This document shows, piece after piece, positions 33,090 through 40,525 of a stretch of 43,051 bases of DNA. Below the pieces are notes generated by a model. It was given only the letters and a program-made list of their open reading frames with translations, was not told the origin of the DNA and searched no databases. The stretch is taken from positions 1-43,051 of the IMG/VR virus record IMGVR_UViG_3300007351_000582. One strand, given 5' to 3'. Positions within the stretch are counted from its first letter, which is position 1. The number at the start of each line of letters is the position of its first letter. A program made the translations under genes and the position numbers. The stretch comes from a virus.

Positions 33090-33861
33090 TGCCGGTTACC
33101 CCTTTCCCAAGGAACAGATTGATGAAGTATTGCTGCCCCTTGCCTGTAACCTTTGTGGTCTTACTGATGGTGACGTGACCGTCGGAGTGCGTGATGGCGG
33201 TCTCCTTGACACGGAATAGCCCCAGTTCCATCGCCCTCTGCGTCGGAGCGTTGTAGTCTGTGCCTTGCCGCTTGATGAGGTAGCCGTCCTGACGCAGTTT
33301 CTCGAACAGGCGGTTCTGCCCGATTTCGATGCCGTTGCCCTTGAGGATTTTCGCCAACTCGCCGATGAGGATGGTTCCGTCCGAAACAGATACGGCGTCG
33401 GCAAACACGACCTTCGGCTCGTTCTTGGCGGCTTCCAGTTGGAGGTGTTCCTTGGCGGCGCGCTCGTCTTTGAGGGCGGTCAGCACCTTAATCCAAGCGT
33501 CGGGGTCGTTCATCATCTCTTCCAGCTTGGCGGGCGTAACATACGCGCCGTGCTTGCGGATGGTCGGAAGCACCTCGTGGGTAACCCAGCGTTTGAACTT
33601 CTTTGCTTCGGGTTTGCGGGACAAAAGGATGGTGCTATACAGCCCGCTCTCGCTGATGACCGTGAGTTCCTGTTTCCCGCCAAGGGTGTCGATAATATCG
33701 ACGCCCTTTTCGTCGTCATCCAAACGAGCGGTAACGTCGCGGCTGTTGCCGATTTCGAGGATGTCGCATACATCCTTCAGCACCCACCACGGCTCGCCGC
33801 CCCTCTGGATTGTCCTGACCTCGTTCCCCTCGTAGGAGAACACTTGCATTTCGTTGTTCAT
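33079..33861 (-). CDS. Phage antirepressor (Bro-N plus KilAC), 260 aa
   Basis: Likely antirepressor-type DNA-binding protein. The Bro-N domain spans about 4-110 (EVRTIQRGGEPWWVLKDVCDILE, ISESGLYSTILLSRKPEAKKFKRWV). The KilAC domain is about 160-250 (ILIGELAKILKGNGIEIGQNRLFEKLRQDGYL). I chose ATG 33861 with GGAGG 7 bases upstream. A longer in-frame start at 33954 would translate a repeated intergenic element and is unlikely. Copy B of the 38-base element and an 11-bp inverted repeat lie just upstream. Confidence 0.92.
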   Translation of the reverse strand: MNNEMQVFSYEGNEVRTIQRGGEPWWVLKDVCDILEIGNSRDVTARLDDDEKGVDIIDTLGGKQELTVISESGLYSTILLSRKPEAKKFKRWVTHEVLPTIRKHGAYVTPAKLEEMMNDPDAWIKVLTALKDERAAKEHLQLEAAKNEPKVVFADAVSVSDGTILIGELAKILKGNGIEIGQNRLFEKLRQDGYLIKRQGTDYNAPTQRAMELGLFRVKETAITHSDGHVTISKTTKVTGKGQQYFINLFLGKGVTGNDE

Positions 33862-33880
33862 ATTCGAACCTCCGTAAAAT

Positions 33881-33928
33881 GGATTTTTCGGAGTCAGCGA
33901 ACTGCTCCTGTCCATAACCGAAAAATCC
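33881..33928 (-). other. 11-bp perfect inverted repeat upstream of the antirepressor
   Basis: GGATTTTTCGG (33881-33891) and CCGAAAAATCC (33918-33928) pair perfectly around a 26-base loop. One arm is part of repeat copy B. It would place the gap between DNA polymerase and antirepressor genes in a stem-loop, and could be a regulatory or processing site. Confidence 0.7.
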
Positions 33929-33945
33929 AAGCGATTCGAACCCCC
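33908..33945 (-). repeat. 38-base repeated intergenic element, copy B
   Basis: On the minus strand GGGGGTTCGAATC, variable GCTTG, then GATTTTTCGG and TTATGGACAG. It begins 5 bases after the DNA polymerase stop codon and lies before the antirepressor. It matches copy A except for two bases outside the variable pentamer. Confidence 0.85.
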
Positions 33946-33950
33946 TGTAC

Positions 33951-35945
33951 TCAATCTTTTTTATAAAATGGGCAATCGTAGCCATCGGCACGGAGCAGAA
34001 GCCCCTCCGCCCAAGGCGGGGTGCGGCTCATTTGTTCGCAGAGAACCTTGGTAGACATACGCTTGTCGGCTTCGATGACCATTTCGTCGTGTACGTGCAT
34101 CACAATGTCGCAGCACCGTTGCGCCTGCATTGCGTAGCAGAGAATGTCGCGGCTCGTAGCCTGCACGATGTTTTCCACGAACTTGGGTCCGTAGCTTTCG
34201 AGCCGTTCCCACTTTTTCGTGCCGCCAACTCCCTCGTAAGTCACGCAGTCCGAGCCGAACTGGTTAGCGCCGATGCGCGGCTTCACATAGGCGAGCCGCC
34301 GTCCCGACGGCAATGTAATAAAGAGCATTGCGCTCTGAACGCCGAAGCGGATGCCGTGGGCTTCGGTGACCGTCCTGTCCCTGACCGCTGTCATTGCCGC
34401 TTTGTCCACGTCCCACCAGAGCCTAACGATGTTCGGGTTGGAAGCCCGCCACGCCGTCACCAGTGGTTGCAATTCGTCCTCCTGCAAACCCATCTCCAAC
34501 GCGCCCATTGCTTTGAGCGCGCCGACCGAGCCGCCGTAGCCGAGGGCGAGTTCCGCAATCTTGCCTTTTTGCCGCAGGGGTGAGCCTTTGGTGACTTCCT
34601 CAATCGGGACGTGGAACATCTGGCTTGCCGAAGCCTCGTATATTTTGCCGTGGGTGGCAAACACATCGTTGCGCCACCGCTCCCCGGCAAGCCACGCGAT
34701 GACGCGGGCTTCGATTGCCGAGAAGTCGGCCACGACAAACTTCGTGCCGGGCTTCGGGATAAACGCCGTGCGAATGAGTTCCGACAGTACCTCCGGCACG
34801 GAATCATAAAGAAGTTCCAAAGCGTTAAAGTCGCCGCTACGCACCAAAGCCCGCGCCTGTTCGAGGTCGGGCAGATGGTTCTGCGGGAGGTTCTGCATCT
34901 GAATCAAGCGGCCAGCCCACCTACCGGTTCGGTTAGCGCCATAAAACTGGAACATCCCGCGAGCGCGACCGTCGGCGCAGACAGCGTTCTCCATCGCCTG
35001 ATACTTCTTGACCGAGGATTTCGCTAACTGCTGTCGCAGTGACAAAGCCCGACTGAGCGGCTCAGGAGCCGTTTTCAGCAATTCTGCGACCGCTTTCTTA
35101 CCGAGCGTATCGGTTTCCAAACCGTGGTCGGCAAGCCATTGCTTCATCTGAGCCACGGAGTTCGGGTTGTCAAGTTCCGTGATTTTCTTCATCAGGCGGG
35201 TGAGTTCGGCCTTAGAGCGGGCGTCGGCGGCGATGGCGTTCCTGACGAGCGTCATATCAACCATCACGCCACGGTCGTTGATTTCTTGGTCGAGTGCGTA
35301 CTCGTCCCAGACGGATTCAGGCACGGGAAATTTTGAGAGACGCTCCTGAATGGACATTTCCGCTTCCACGTCGCGGCGGTTATACGCCTTGAAAGCCGCC
35401 CACTTGTCGGGAGAGTGGTCAGGAAGATTGCGGGTGCGCTGGCCATTGGCGGCGGTCGCCTCGCACGGCTTGCAGAAATAGCGGATGAGTTCCTTGCCCT
35501 CGGTCAGCTTCTGCTTTTCCAATCCCAAAACCGCGCCCGCGCCTTCAAGCGAAAGCGGCAGTCCCATATAGGCTGACCAGACCATACTGCACCGCCACGA
35601 TTCTGGGTTCAGGTATTTCGCCTTGCCGAGGTATTGGGAAGAAAAGTGATTGTCGGCGAATGGGTCAAGGGATATGCCCATATCAGATAGGTAGCGGGAA
35701 AGGCATACCCGCTCGAAGTTGGCGTTAAACGCCCATTTCTGCACGTCGTCATCCGTAAGTGCGTCGATGATTTCATTTGGAAGCATTTCGCCCGCCGTTA
35801 AGTCCACGACTTGCACCTCGCCGCCGTCCACGGAGTACCCAAACAGCAAAATCTCAAAGTCCGGCGATTCGGCATAGCGATAAACACCAGACTTTGCGAG
35901 GTCGACAGACGAGAAAGTTTCAATATCTATGCTGATAGTTTTCAT
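33951..35945 (-). CDS. Family A DNA polymerase, 664 aa
   Basis: Phage replicative polymerase of the Pol I type. The N-terminal 3'-5' exonuclease has the DxE motif in SIDIETFSS (Asp7, Glu9), and NANFERVCLSRYL. Polymerase motif A is FVVADFSAIEARVIAWL (about 403-420, catalytic Asp407), motif B KGSPLRQKGKIAELALGYGG, and motif C MHVHDEMVIE (about 613-622). There is no 5'-3' exonuclease domain. I chose ATG 35945 behind GGAGGG; a longer frame start at 35963 is less likely. It is the centre of the replication operon. Confidence 0.95.
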   Translation of the reverse strand: MKTISIDIETFSSVDLAKSGVYRYAESPDFEILLFGYSVDGGEVQVVDLTAGEMLPNEIIDALTDDDVQKWAFNANFERVCLSRYLSDMGISLDPFADNHFSSQYLGKAKYLNPESWRCSMVWSAYMGLPLSLEGAGAVLGLEKQKLTEGKELIRYFCKPCEATAANGQRTRNLPDHSPDKWAAFKAYNRRDVEAEMSIQERLSKFPVPESVWDEYALDQEINDRGVMVDMTLVRNAIAADARSKAELTRLMKKITELDNPNSVAQMKQWLADHGLETDTLGKKAVAELLKTAPEPLSRALSLRQQLAKSSVKKYQAMENAVCADGRARGMFQFYGANRTGRWAGRLIQMQNLPQNHLPDLEQARALVRSGDFNALELLYDSVPEVLSELIRTAFIPKPGTKFVVADFSAIEARVIAWLAGERWRNDVFATHGKIYEASASQMFHVPIEEVTKGSPLRQKGKIAELALGYGGSVGALKAMGALEMGLQEDELQPLVTAWRASNPNIVRLWWDVDKAAMTAVRDRTVTEAHGIRFGVQSAMLFITLPSGRRLAYVKPRIGANQFGSDCVTYEGVGGTKKWERLESYGPKFVENIVQATSRDILCYAMQAQRCCDIVMHVHDEMVIEADKRMSTKVLCEQMSRTPPWAEGLLLRADGYDCPFYKKD

Positions 35946-35963
35946 AAGCCCTCCATAACGCAA

Positions 35964-35991
35964 GAGGGCGGCAAGTTTCCCCGCCGCCCTC
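35964..35991 (-). other. 9-bp GC-rich hairpin between DUF2815 and polymerase genes
   Basis: GAGGGCGGC and GCCGCCCTC pair perfectly around a 10-base loop. On the minus strand it is followed by TTGCGTTATGG, not a T-tract, so it may attenuate or protect RNA rather than terminate. It lies 18 bp before the polymerase start. Confidence 0.65.
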
Positions 35992-36011
35992 CGCAGACTG
36001 TGTAATCGTGG

Positions 36012-36602
36012 TTAGCTGAGGAAGTCTTCATCGTCGTCAGTGGCAAAGTCGTCCTCGGCTCTGGGTTTGCCGCCGAGCGGGTCGCCGTCGCGCAGTTTCT
36101 GGATGTTGTTCAGCCCGCAGGCGATGCCCTTGTTGCCGTTGCTGTTGAAAGCGTAGAAGTTCACGCTGGCGCGGGCGTACACGCCGCTGTAAATCTGCGA
36201 GCGTTCGAAGATGGTCTCGCAGGCGCTGTCCACGATGCCGGGCGCCGTGCCGCTGTTGGCGTTGACGAAGTAGCTGTCGGCATAGGCTTCGTCGTCGGGG
36301 CGGTCGATGTCGCCGTCACGGAGCGGGGTCTTGAGGGAAGCGAGCGGCGGGACGGTCTTGCCGTTGCCTTTCAGCTTGGTCTCGCCTTCGCGGTACGCCG
36401 CCTCAATCGCCGCCTTAATCTTGGCGATGGTGCGGGTATCCGACTTCGGGATGATGATGCTGACCGAGTATTTCGGCGCGCCGCCGTTGATGGACTTCGA
36501 CTCCCACAGATTGGCGTAGGAGAGCCTGACTTCGCCCGTGATGACCTTCGTGGGGTTCGGGGCGGGGTTCGGGTTATTGCGGTTCATTGTCTGATTAGCC
36601 AT
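36012..36602 (-). CDS. DUF2815 (putative ssDNA-binding) protein, 196 aa
   Basis: Member of the DUF2815 family found beside DUF2800 nucleases in phage replication modules and suspected of binding single-stranded DNA. Beta-strand-rich core VITGEVRLSYANLWESKSIN (about 19-39), YSVSIIIPKSD, and SGVYARASVNFYAFN (about 140-155). The C-terminal tail is very acidic (DDFATDDDEDF), as in many ssDNA-binding proteins. GGAGGT is 8 bases before the ATG. Its start overlaps the nuclease gene by 8 bp. Confidence 0.85.
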   Translation of the reverse strand: MANQTMNRNNPNPAPNPTKVITGEVRLSYANLWESKSINGGAPKYSVSIIIPKSDTRTIAKIKAAIEAAYREGETKLKGNGKTVPPLASLKTPLRDGDIDRPDDEAYADSYFVNANSGTAPGIVDSACETIFERSQIYSGVYARASVNFYAFNSNGNKGIACGLNNIQKLRDGDPLGGKPRAEDDFATDDDEDFLS

Positions 36603-37728
36603 TGTCTTTTACCTCCATAAAATCGTTTTTGGCTGTGTTGATTGCCGGACGTTTGTCTCCCTCCGGCACGAGCGTTGGTTTGCCTTGTGGTTTTTCGACC
36701 AGACCGCCGAGCAGTTCGGCGAACCGGGCTTTTCCAAGAGCCTTTTCCATTGCGGTGATGCCCATCACCTTACGTTCGTAGGGGTCGTAGCCAGCGGACT
36801 TCACTGTCTGTGCGACCGCTTCCTCATTGACGTATTTGCGGTTGCTCTTGCCCTCGACGACCTTCCAGCCGAACCACCGCTTCCCGCCGAGTGCGGCTTG
36901 CAGTGCGTAGTCCTTGATGTCGGAAGCCCAAGACACGAGGTCGTCGATTTTGCCGAGTATGGATTCGATTTCGTCGTCCTCCAACAGTGGCGGGCGTTTG
37001 AATTCGAGCCTTGAGAGTTCCATATTCCGCTCGGCGCGTTTGCGGCACTCGTGCTTCGCCTTGCAGAACTGGCACCATTCGCCGCAGTTGTACTCGCCGC
37101 CGCCTGCGTAGGCAATTTCGGCGATGGGCTTCAAGACTTCCTCAGCCCACTGGTAGAGCGACTCCTTGAAAACCGTGTGGGTACTGACATTGTCGCGGCG
37201 GGGCTGGTAGATAGTCATACTGACCTCGTCAATGTCGTAGATTCCGTCGAACAACTCCAAAGCGCCCAAGGCGTACAGCTTCATCTGCGGGTTGTCGGTC
37301 GCCTGAACGAGTACCCCTTGCCCATGCTTGTAATCGCAAATGTGCAATGTGCCGTCAGCGATAATCACGCAGTCGCCCGTGCCGAAGCTTCCCTCCACGT
37401 ACTTGGAGAAGTCGAGCCGCTGCTCTATCAGCACCACGGGGTCGGCGCAGGTCTGCTTCGCCGTCTCCACCAGTTCGAGGATGTAGGCGGCGTAGCCGTT
37501 GGCGCACTCGTCCATTTCCTCGGAGTAGTAGGTCAGGTTGGCGGTCGGGTCTTTCGCCTTGATGCCGAGCGCGGATTTCAGCTTGTATTCGCCAAGGGTG
37601 TGCGCGTCCGTGCCTTCGGCGGCGTAGTCGCTGCCTTTGTCCTCGTATTGTTCGCAGAGCCTTGCCGAGGGCGGGCAGTTGAGCCACCTATGGCTTGAGG
37701 AAGCCGAGAGGAGCGCGTGTTTACCCAT
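36595..37728 (-). CDS. DUF2800 RecB-like nuclease, 377 aa
   Basis: PD-(D/E)XK-type nuclease with an iron-sulfur-like C-terminal Cys set. The core motif includes GDCVIIADGTLHICDYKHGQGVLV (about 121-144), with Asp and the Lys of DYK in the active site. CGEWCQFCKAKHEC (about 221-234) likely binds a [4Fe-4S] cluster, as in AddB and Cas4 nucleases. I chose ATG 37728 (GGGAGGG upstream, start GKHALLSASSSHRWLNCPPS). The 37995 frame start would overlap another gene extensively. It belongs to the recombination/replication module. Confidence 0.88.
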   Translation of the reverse strand: MGKHALLSASSSHRWLNCPPSARLCEQYEDKGSDYAAEGTDAHTLGEYKLKSALGIKAKDPTANLTYYSEEMDECANGYAAYILELVETAKQTCADPVVLIEQRLDFSKYVEGSFGTGDCVIIADGTLHICDYKHGQGVLVQATDNPQMKLYALGALELFDGIYDIDEVSMTIYQPRRDNVSTHTVFKESLYQWAEEVLKPIAEIAYAGGGEYNCGEWCQFCKAKHECRKRAERNMELSRLEFKRPPLLEDDEIESILGKIDDLVSWASDIKDYALQAALGGKRWFGWKVVEGKSNRKYVNEEAVAQTVKSAGYDPYERKVMGITAMEKALGKARFAELLGGLVEKPQGKPTLVPEGDKRPAINTAKNDFMEVKDNG

Positions 37729-38095
37729 CTTCGCCCTCCCCAAGCCCGATACTGGCGGCTTCCCCAAGCAGGGCTTCAAACTCCGACGGGTCAATCTCCG
37801 ACAGCTTCGCCGCGCCGTGCTTCTGGAGCAGTTCACGAACCTCGGCGGTGTGTCCGCTGCGGGACTTTTCCGCGAGTACGGCTCGCACCTGCTCCAACGT
37901 GACGGGCTTCGGCTTCGGGGTGGTTGCTCCGACAACGATTTGCTTGTTGTCGTTGCCGGTCTGGGTAAAGACGTAAGATTCCGTCTTGCCTCCACCGCTG
38001 AACAACGCCGTCAGGCTGTCCGCGACCGCCGTCAGCGACTGCGCCGCTTCCCGCAGTTCTCCGATGCAGATGTCGAGTTCACTCATCTTGCTCAT
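37721..38095 (-). CDS. Small phage protein, 124 aa
   Basis: Unknown protein usually found in this position in clostridial prophages. N-terminal helix (LDICIGELREAAQSLTAVADSLTALF), then a linker and a C-terminal helical hairpin (TLEQVRAVLAEKSRSGHTAEVRELLQKHG and SEIDPSEFEALLGEA). No enzymatic motif. I chose ATG 38095 with GGAGGT 7 bases upstream; a GTG at 38104 has the site inside it. It overlaps the next gene's stop by 17 bp. Confidence 0.65.
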   Translation of the reverse strand: MSKMSELDICIGELREAAQSLTAVADSLTALFSGGGKTESYVFTQTGNDNKQIVVGATTPKPKPVTLEQVRAVLAEKSRSGHTAEVRELLQKHGAAKLSEIDPSEFEALLGEAASIGLGEGEDG

Positions 38096-38294
38096 TGCGT
38101 TCACCTCCTCGAAGTTCCTTGATTTCCACGGTTTCCACCGTCTCGCCGGGTGTCACGACGATAACGCCGACCTTGTCGCCGAAAAGCAAACTGAGCAGCT
38201 TACTCCTCAACGTGCGCGACCCGCCTTTCAGAACTGCCGTCCTGCCGCCGTCGGGGCGGGTCACGCAGATACTTACCTTGTGCTTCAGGTTCAT
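38079..38294 (-). CDS. Small phage protein, 71 aa
   Basis: Unknown small protein. Basic N-terminus (KHKVSICVTRPDGGRTAVLKGGSR) and a likely beta strand (KVGVIVVTPGETVETVEIKEL). GGAAGGAGG precedes the ATG, which is 42 bases from copy C of the repeated element. It is the first gene after the sigma-like gene. Confidence 0.6.
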   Translation of the reverse strand: MNLKHKVSICVTRPDGGRTAVLKGGSRTLRSKLLSLLFGDKVGVIVVTPGETVETVEIKELRGGERNEQDE

Positions 38295-38335
38295 TGGCTC
38301 TTTGCCTCCTTCCAGAGGTTGCTTTATCGCGTCCT

Positions 38336-38373
38336 CTGTCCATAAGCGAAAAAGCCGCCCGATTCGAACCCCC
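38336..38373 (-). repeat. 38-base repeated intergenic element, copy C
   Basis: On the minus strand GGGGGTTCGAATC, variable GGGCG, then GCTTTTTCGC and TTATGGACAG. It starts one base after the sigma-like gene's stop codon. It differs from copy B at two bases outside the variable pentamer. Confidence 0.85.
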
Positions 38374-38374
38374 T

Positions 38375-38860
38375 TTAGCGGAGGTTTTTGAATTTCTCCT
38401 GAATCTTTGTGAGTCGGTTGCGGATTGCAGCCTCGGTCACGCCTTCCTCGGCGGCGATGTCTACGTTGGTGCGTCCTTGCCGCTTCTTCTTGATAAGGTC
38501 ACGTTGTTGCGGCAGAAGCCCGCGCCAGATTTCCTTGAACGCGGCGTTGCGTTCCGCTCTGGTCAGCGAAGCCATAAACGCCTCTTCGGGGTTGGGACGG
38601 GTATCGACGAGATACTCGTTGCGGTCTTCCGCGTCGTCGCCATCCCCATCTTTGTAGGCTTGATAGTGGATAGGCGCGAGATAATCCTCGCGGCGCTGCG
38701 CGTCGAATTCCTCATCGTCGGCTTGGTGGAGCATAGCGATATGCGCCTCGGTCACACCGTTTTCGCCGGGTTTCAGTTCCATTACTTTGTTGCCGTCAGC
38801 GTCATAGTAGATATAGGTAGAACGTGCTTCGGGCTTCTTGCTTGTCTTGAATTGCCTCAT
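38375..38860 (-). CDS. Sigma-70 region 4-like protein, 161 aa
   Basis: Early regulatory protein. The C-terminal part (about 100-158) is sigma-r4-like, with RNAAFKEIWRGLLPQQRDLIKKKRQGRTNVDIAAEEGVTEAAIRN as helix-turn-helix. The N-terminal 90 residues are hydrophilic and acidic. No region 2 is seen, so it is an adaptor or incomplete sigma rather than a full sigma factor. The ATG at 38860 has AAAGGAG upstream, which can be hidden by the leader hairpin at 38867-38892. Confidence 0.8.
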   Translation of the reverse strand: MRQFKTSKKPEARSTYIYYDADGNKVMELKPGENGVTEAHIAMLHQADDEEFDAQRREDYLAPIHYQAYKDGDGDDAEDRNEYLVDTRPNPEEAFMASLTRAERNAAFKEIWRGLLPQQRDLIKKKRQGRTNVDIAAEEGVTEAAIRNRLTKIQEKFKNLR

Positions 38861-38866
38861 AAAATT

Positions 38867-38892
38867 GGCTCCTTTCGAGTTCGGAAGGAGCC
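38867..38892 (-). promoter_or_regulatory. Ribosome-site-sequestering hairpin of the sigma-like gene
   Basis: GGCTCCTT (38867-38874) and AAGGAGCC (38885-38892) pair perfectly. On the minus strand the downstream arm contains the gene's ribosome-binding site (AAAGGAGCC), so folding would block initiation. Translational control by melting or by a bound factor is possible. Confidence 0.65.
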
Positions 38893-38914
38893 TGAGCAAG
38901 CAGCCACAACAAGC

Positions 38915-38966
38915 AAAAAGGACGAACCTTAACGCATAGCTATAAAGCTACTTGTCAGGCTCGTCC
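38915..38966 (-). terminator. Intrinsic terminator before the sigma-like gene
   Basis: On the minus strand GGACGAGCCT pairs with AGGTTCGTCC including one G-T wobble, closed by an internal stem TAGCT/AGCTA, and followed by TTTTTG. It ends or attenuates the transcript from the zinc-ribbon gene; the sigma-like gene may then need readthrough or its own promoter. Confidence 0.65.
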
Positions 38967-38981
38967 GTCATTTTTAATCTC

Positions 38982-38998
38982 TGCCGCCGTTGGCGGCA
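38982..38998. other. 7-bp perfect hairpin
   Basis: TGCCGCC-GTT-GGCGGCA is a perfect 7-bp stem with a three-base loop between the zinc-ribbon gene and the terminator at 38915-38966. On the minus strand no T-run follows. It may act as a transcript-stability or pausing element. Confidence 0.55.
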
Positions 38999-39030
38999 TT
39001 TGCGTCGCGCTCTGTTAAGTACAGATTGGG

Positions 39031-39264
39031 TTATTCAATTTTTCGGATGCCGATTTCGGCCTTGCAAGATGAACACTTCTGGTAGTAATCGGCATCGAGA
39101 TAGCCATCTTCTCCGACAACGTAGGTCTTTGACCGTGTGTACTGACCCGTGTCAATGAGCCGTTCGAAGTGGCAGGCTGGGCAGGGTAGTCGCTGTCGGT
39201 AGTGCTGATGGTTGCGTGAGGACTTCTTTCGCTTCACCTTTGGAAGCAAGGTCTCCGAGTTCAA
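39031..39264 (-). CDS. Zinc-ribbon protein, 77 aa
   Basis: First gene of the early operon after the immunity region. Basic N-terminus (KVKRKKSSRNHQHYRQ), then CPAC (about 28-31) and CSSC (about 63-66), forming a zinc ribbon. Function unknown; it could bind nucleic acid. I chose TTG 39264 since AAGGAGG lies 8 bases upstream; GTG 39273 would be only one base from that site. Start is uncertain by three codons. The repressor operator lies just upstream. Confidence 0.6.
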   Translation of the reverse strand: MNSETLLPKVKRKKSSRNHQHYRQRLPCPACHFERLIDTGQYTRSKTYVVGEDGYLDADYYQKCSSCKAEIGIRKIE

Positions 39265-39287
39265 AGGCAACACCTCCTTAATCGTGT

Positions 39288-39313
39288 CTATGTTAGCGAA
39301 CTTGCGAACATAG
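39288..39313 (-). promoter_or_regulatory. Operator O3 before the early operon
   Basis: A 26-bp imperfect inverted repeat with outer ends CTATGTT and AACATAG. It shares TATGTTAGCGAAC with the operator at 40470-40485, suggesting that the same XRE repressor binds. It overlaps the expected transcription start of the early operon; a TATATT box lies at 39320-39325 but no good -35. Confidence 0.65.
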
Positions 39314-39327
39314 GGGTAAAATATATG

Positions 39328-39354
39328 GAGAATCCTTGGGTATAGAATTCTCCG
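39328..39354 (-). terminator. Weak terminator after the XRE-ImmA operon
   Basis: GGAGAAT and ATTCTCC pair around 13 bases; on the minus strand it is followed by ATATATTTTACC. It would separate the immunity operon from the early operon, which lie on the same strand. Confidence 0.45.
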
Positions 39355-39359
39355 CGTGG

Positions 39360-40034
39360 TTAGGAGAGCTTAAGGTTCAAATCTTCAAGCCGAATTGACA
39401 TCGCGGACTTGGACACATTGTAAACAGCCGCCATTTCCTCGATGAGGGAGTCGGAATAATACGCAGGGGCAAGCGTGTCAACGCCCACGCCCAAACGGTC
39501 GGCAAGCAGCATCTTCACGGTCACGGCGGGCATAATCAAAGCCGCGCCAAGCCGGTTGGCTTGCCATTCTCGGACTTCCTCATCGGTCATCGGTAGCCGT
39601 CTCGCTCCGTTTTCTATTTGATAGATGGTGCATTTAATCTTGGGAATCTTCTCGCCGGGCTTCTGGTAATAAAAGCGCGGATGCAGAATCCAGTGGGCGC
39701 ACTCATGGATAATGGTAAAGCGCACTCTGCCCTCAACCTCGGAGTCGAGGACTCCGTTGTCCACAAAGATGTAGCCCTTCTCGACCTCAAGCGGGATTTC
39801 ATTGGTGCGGTCTTCGTTCCAGACCATCAGAATCCCGTCGTTGAAACAAGTACAGCCCAAAGTCTGCCTATCCTGCGACAGGTTGGCAAAGTCAATCTTG
39901 GCGTTCAGGTGGAATTCGGCGAAGTGGTCAACATCCATCGCCTGCGGCGATACAAGCAACGCACCCTGCTTGTATTTTTGGAGTATCTCAACGGCTTTCT
40001 TTTCAAGTCGCTCAGGTGAGTAGTTGTGGTACAA
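39360..40034 (-). CDS. ImmA/IrrE-type metallopeptidase, 224 aa
   Basis: Likely cleaves the adjacent XRE repressor to induce the prophage, as ImmA does for ImmR in ICEBs1. The zinc motif HECAH is at 110-114 within RVRFTIIHECAHWILH. A C-terminal helix-turn-helix-like region (VSKSAMSIRLEDL) is present. The TTG at 40034 has AGGAGG 7 bases upstream and gives the start YHNYSPERLE; the longer frame to 40094 overlaps the repressor end. It follows the repressor by 28 bp. Confidence 0.88.
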   Translation of the reverse strand: MYHNYSPERLEKKAVEILQKYKQGALLVSPQAMDVDHFAEFHLNAKIDFANLSQDRQTLGCTCFNDGILMVWNEDRTNEIPLEVEKGYIFVDNGVLDSEVEGRVRFTIIHECAHWILHPRFYYQKPGEKIPKIKCTIYQIENGARRLPMTDEEVREWQANRLGAALIMPAVTVKMLLADRLGVGVDTLAPAYYSDSLIEEMAAVYNVSKSAMSIRLEDLNLKLS

Positions 40035-40062
40035 ACTTATGCCTCCTGTCGTAGACACAGCG

Positions 40063-40440
40063 TCAGTCGCTGATTTTCTTGTTGATAAGGTCAATCACCT
40101 CCTGCCACCCCTCGTCGGAGAGGTTACCGGCTTTTGCCCTGCGGAGGGCGACACGCGCCAAGTCCTTCTCCATAATGTATTCCGGAAGGTCGGATGACAC
40201 GGTCTTGGTTTTCGTCAAAGCGGCAAGGTCGAGCATATGGGACTTCTCCTCGTCGGTCAGTTTCAGAAGCGCGGCGATTTCATCCAGCTTCTTATCGGGC
40301 GGGTAACGGCGACCCTTCTCGATGTCGCTCATATAAGCCGGAGCAATGTCCAACTCCGCCGCAAAGCCTCTGAGGGTAATTCCCTGCGCCTTGCGCCGCT
40401 CTTCGATGAATTTGCCGAAGGCGGTCTCGTTTTCGTTCAT
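40063..40440 (-). CDS. XRE-family repressor, 125 aa
   Basis: CI-like repressor of the prophage. The N-terminal XRE helix-turn-helix (about 8-62) has GKFIEERRKAQGITLRGFAAELDIAPAYMSDIEKGRRYP. The C-terminal part is helical (LARVALRRAKAGNLSDEGWQEVIDLINKK) and probably mediates dimerisation; there is no LexA-like protease domain, so induction likely depends on the ImmA neighbour. The ATG at 40440 has AAAGGAG 7 bases upstream. Its promoter is flanked by operator-like dyads. Confidence 0.92.
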   Translation of the reverse strand: MNENETAFGKFIEERRKAQGITLRGFAAELDIAPAYMSDIEKGRRYPPDKKLDEIAALLKLTDEEKSHMLDLAALTKTKTVSSDLPEYIMEKDLARVALRRAKAGNLSDEGWQEVIDLINKKISD

Positions 40441-40469
40441 GGTTTGGCTCCTTTCGTTGCTTGCGTGAA

Positions 40470-40485
40470 TATGTTCGCTAACATA
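40470..40485 (-). promoter_or_regulatory. Operator O1
   Basis: The 16-bp dyad TATGTTCGCTAACATA (five-base arms TATGTT/AACATA perfect). It lies just downstream of the -10 box of the repressor promoter, so binding would block transcription start. Matching sequences are at 39288-39313 and, in part, 40526-40545. Confidence 0.75.
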
Positions 40486-40490
40486 GTAAC

Positions 40491-40520
40491 AATATACACC
40501 CGTCGCTATGTGTTTGTCAA
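40491..40520 (-). promoter_or_regulatory. Repressor promoter
   Basis: On the minus strand TTGACA (40520 to 40515), an 18-bp spacer, and TATATT (40496 to 40491), a strong sigma-A-type promoter for the XRE-ImmA operon. Confidence 0.8.
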
Positions 40521-40525
40521 GAGAA

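Noticed and set aside
33862-33954. N-terminal extension of the antirepressor frame to 33954
   Set aside because: It runs through the 38-base element and an inverted repeat, has no ribosome site, and the ATG at 33861 has a good one.
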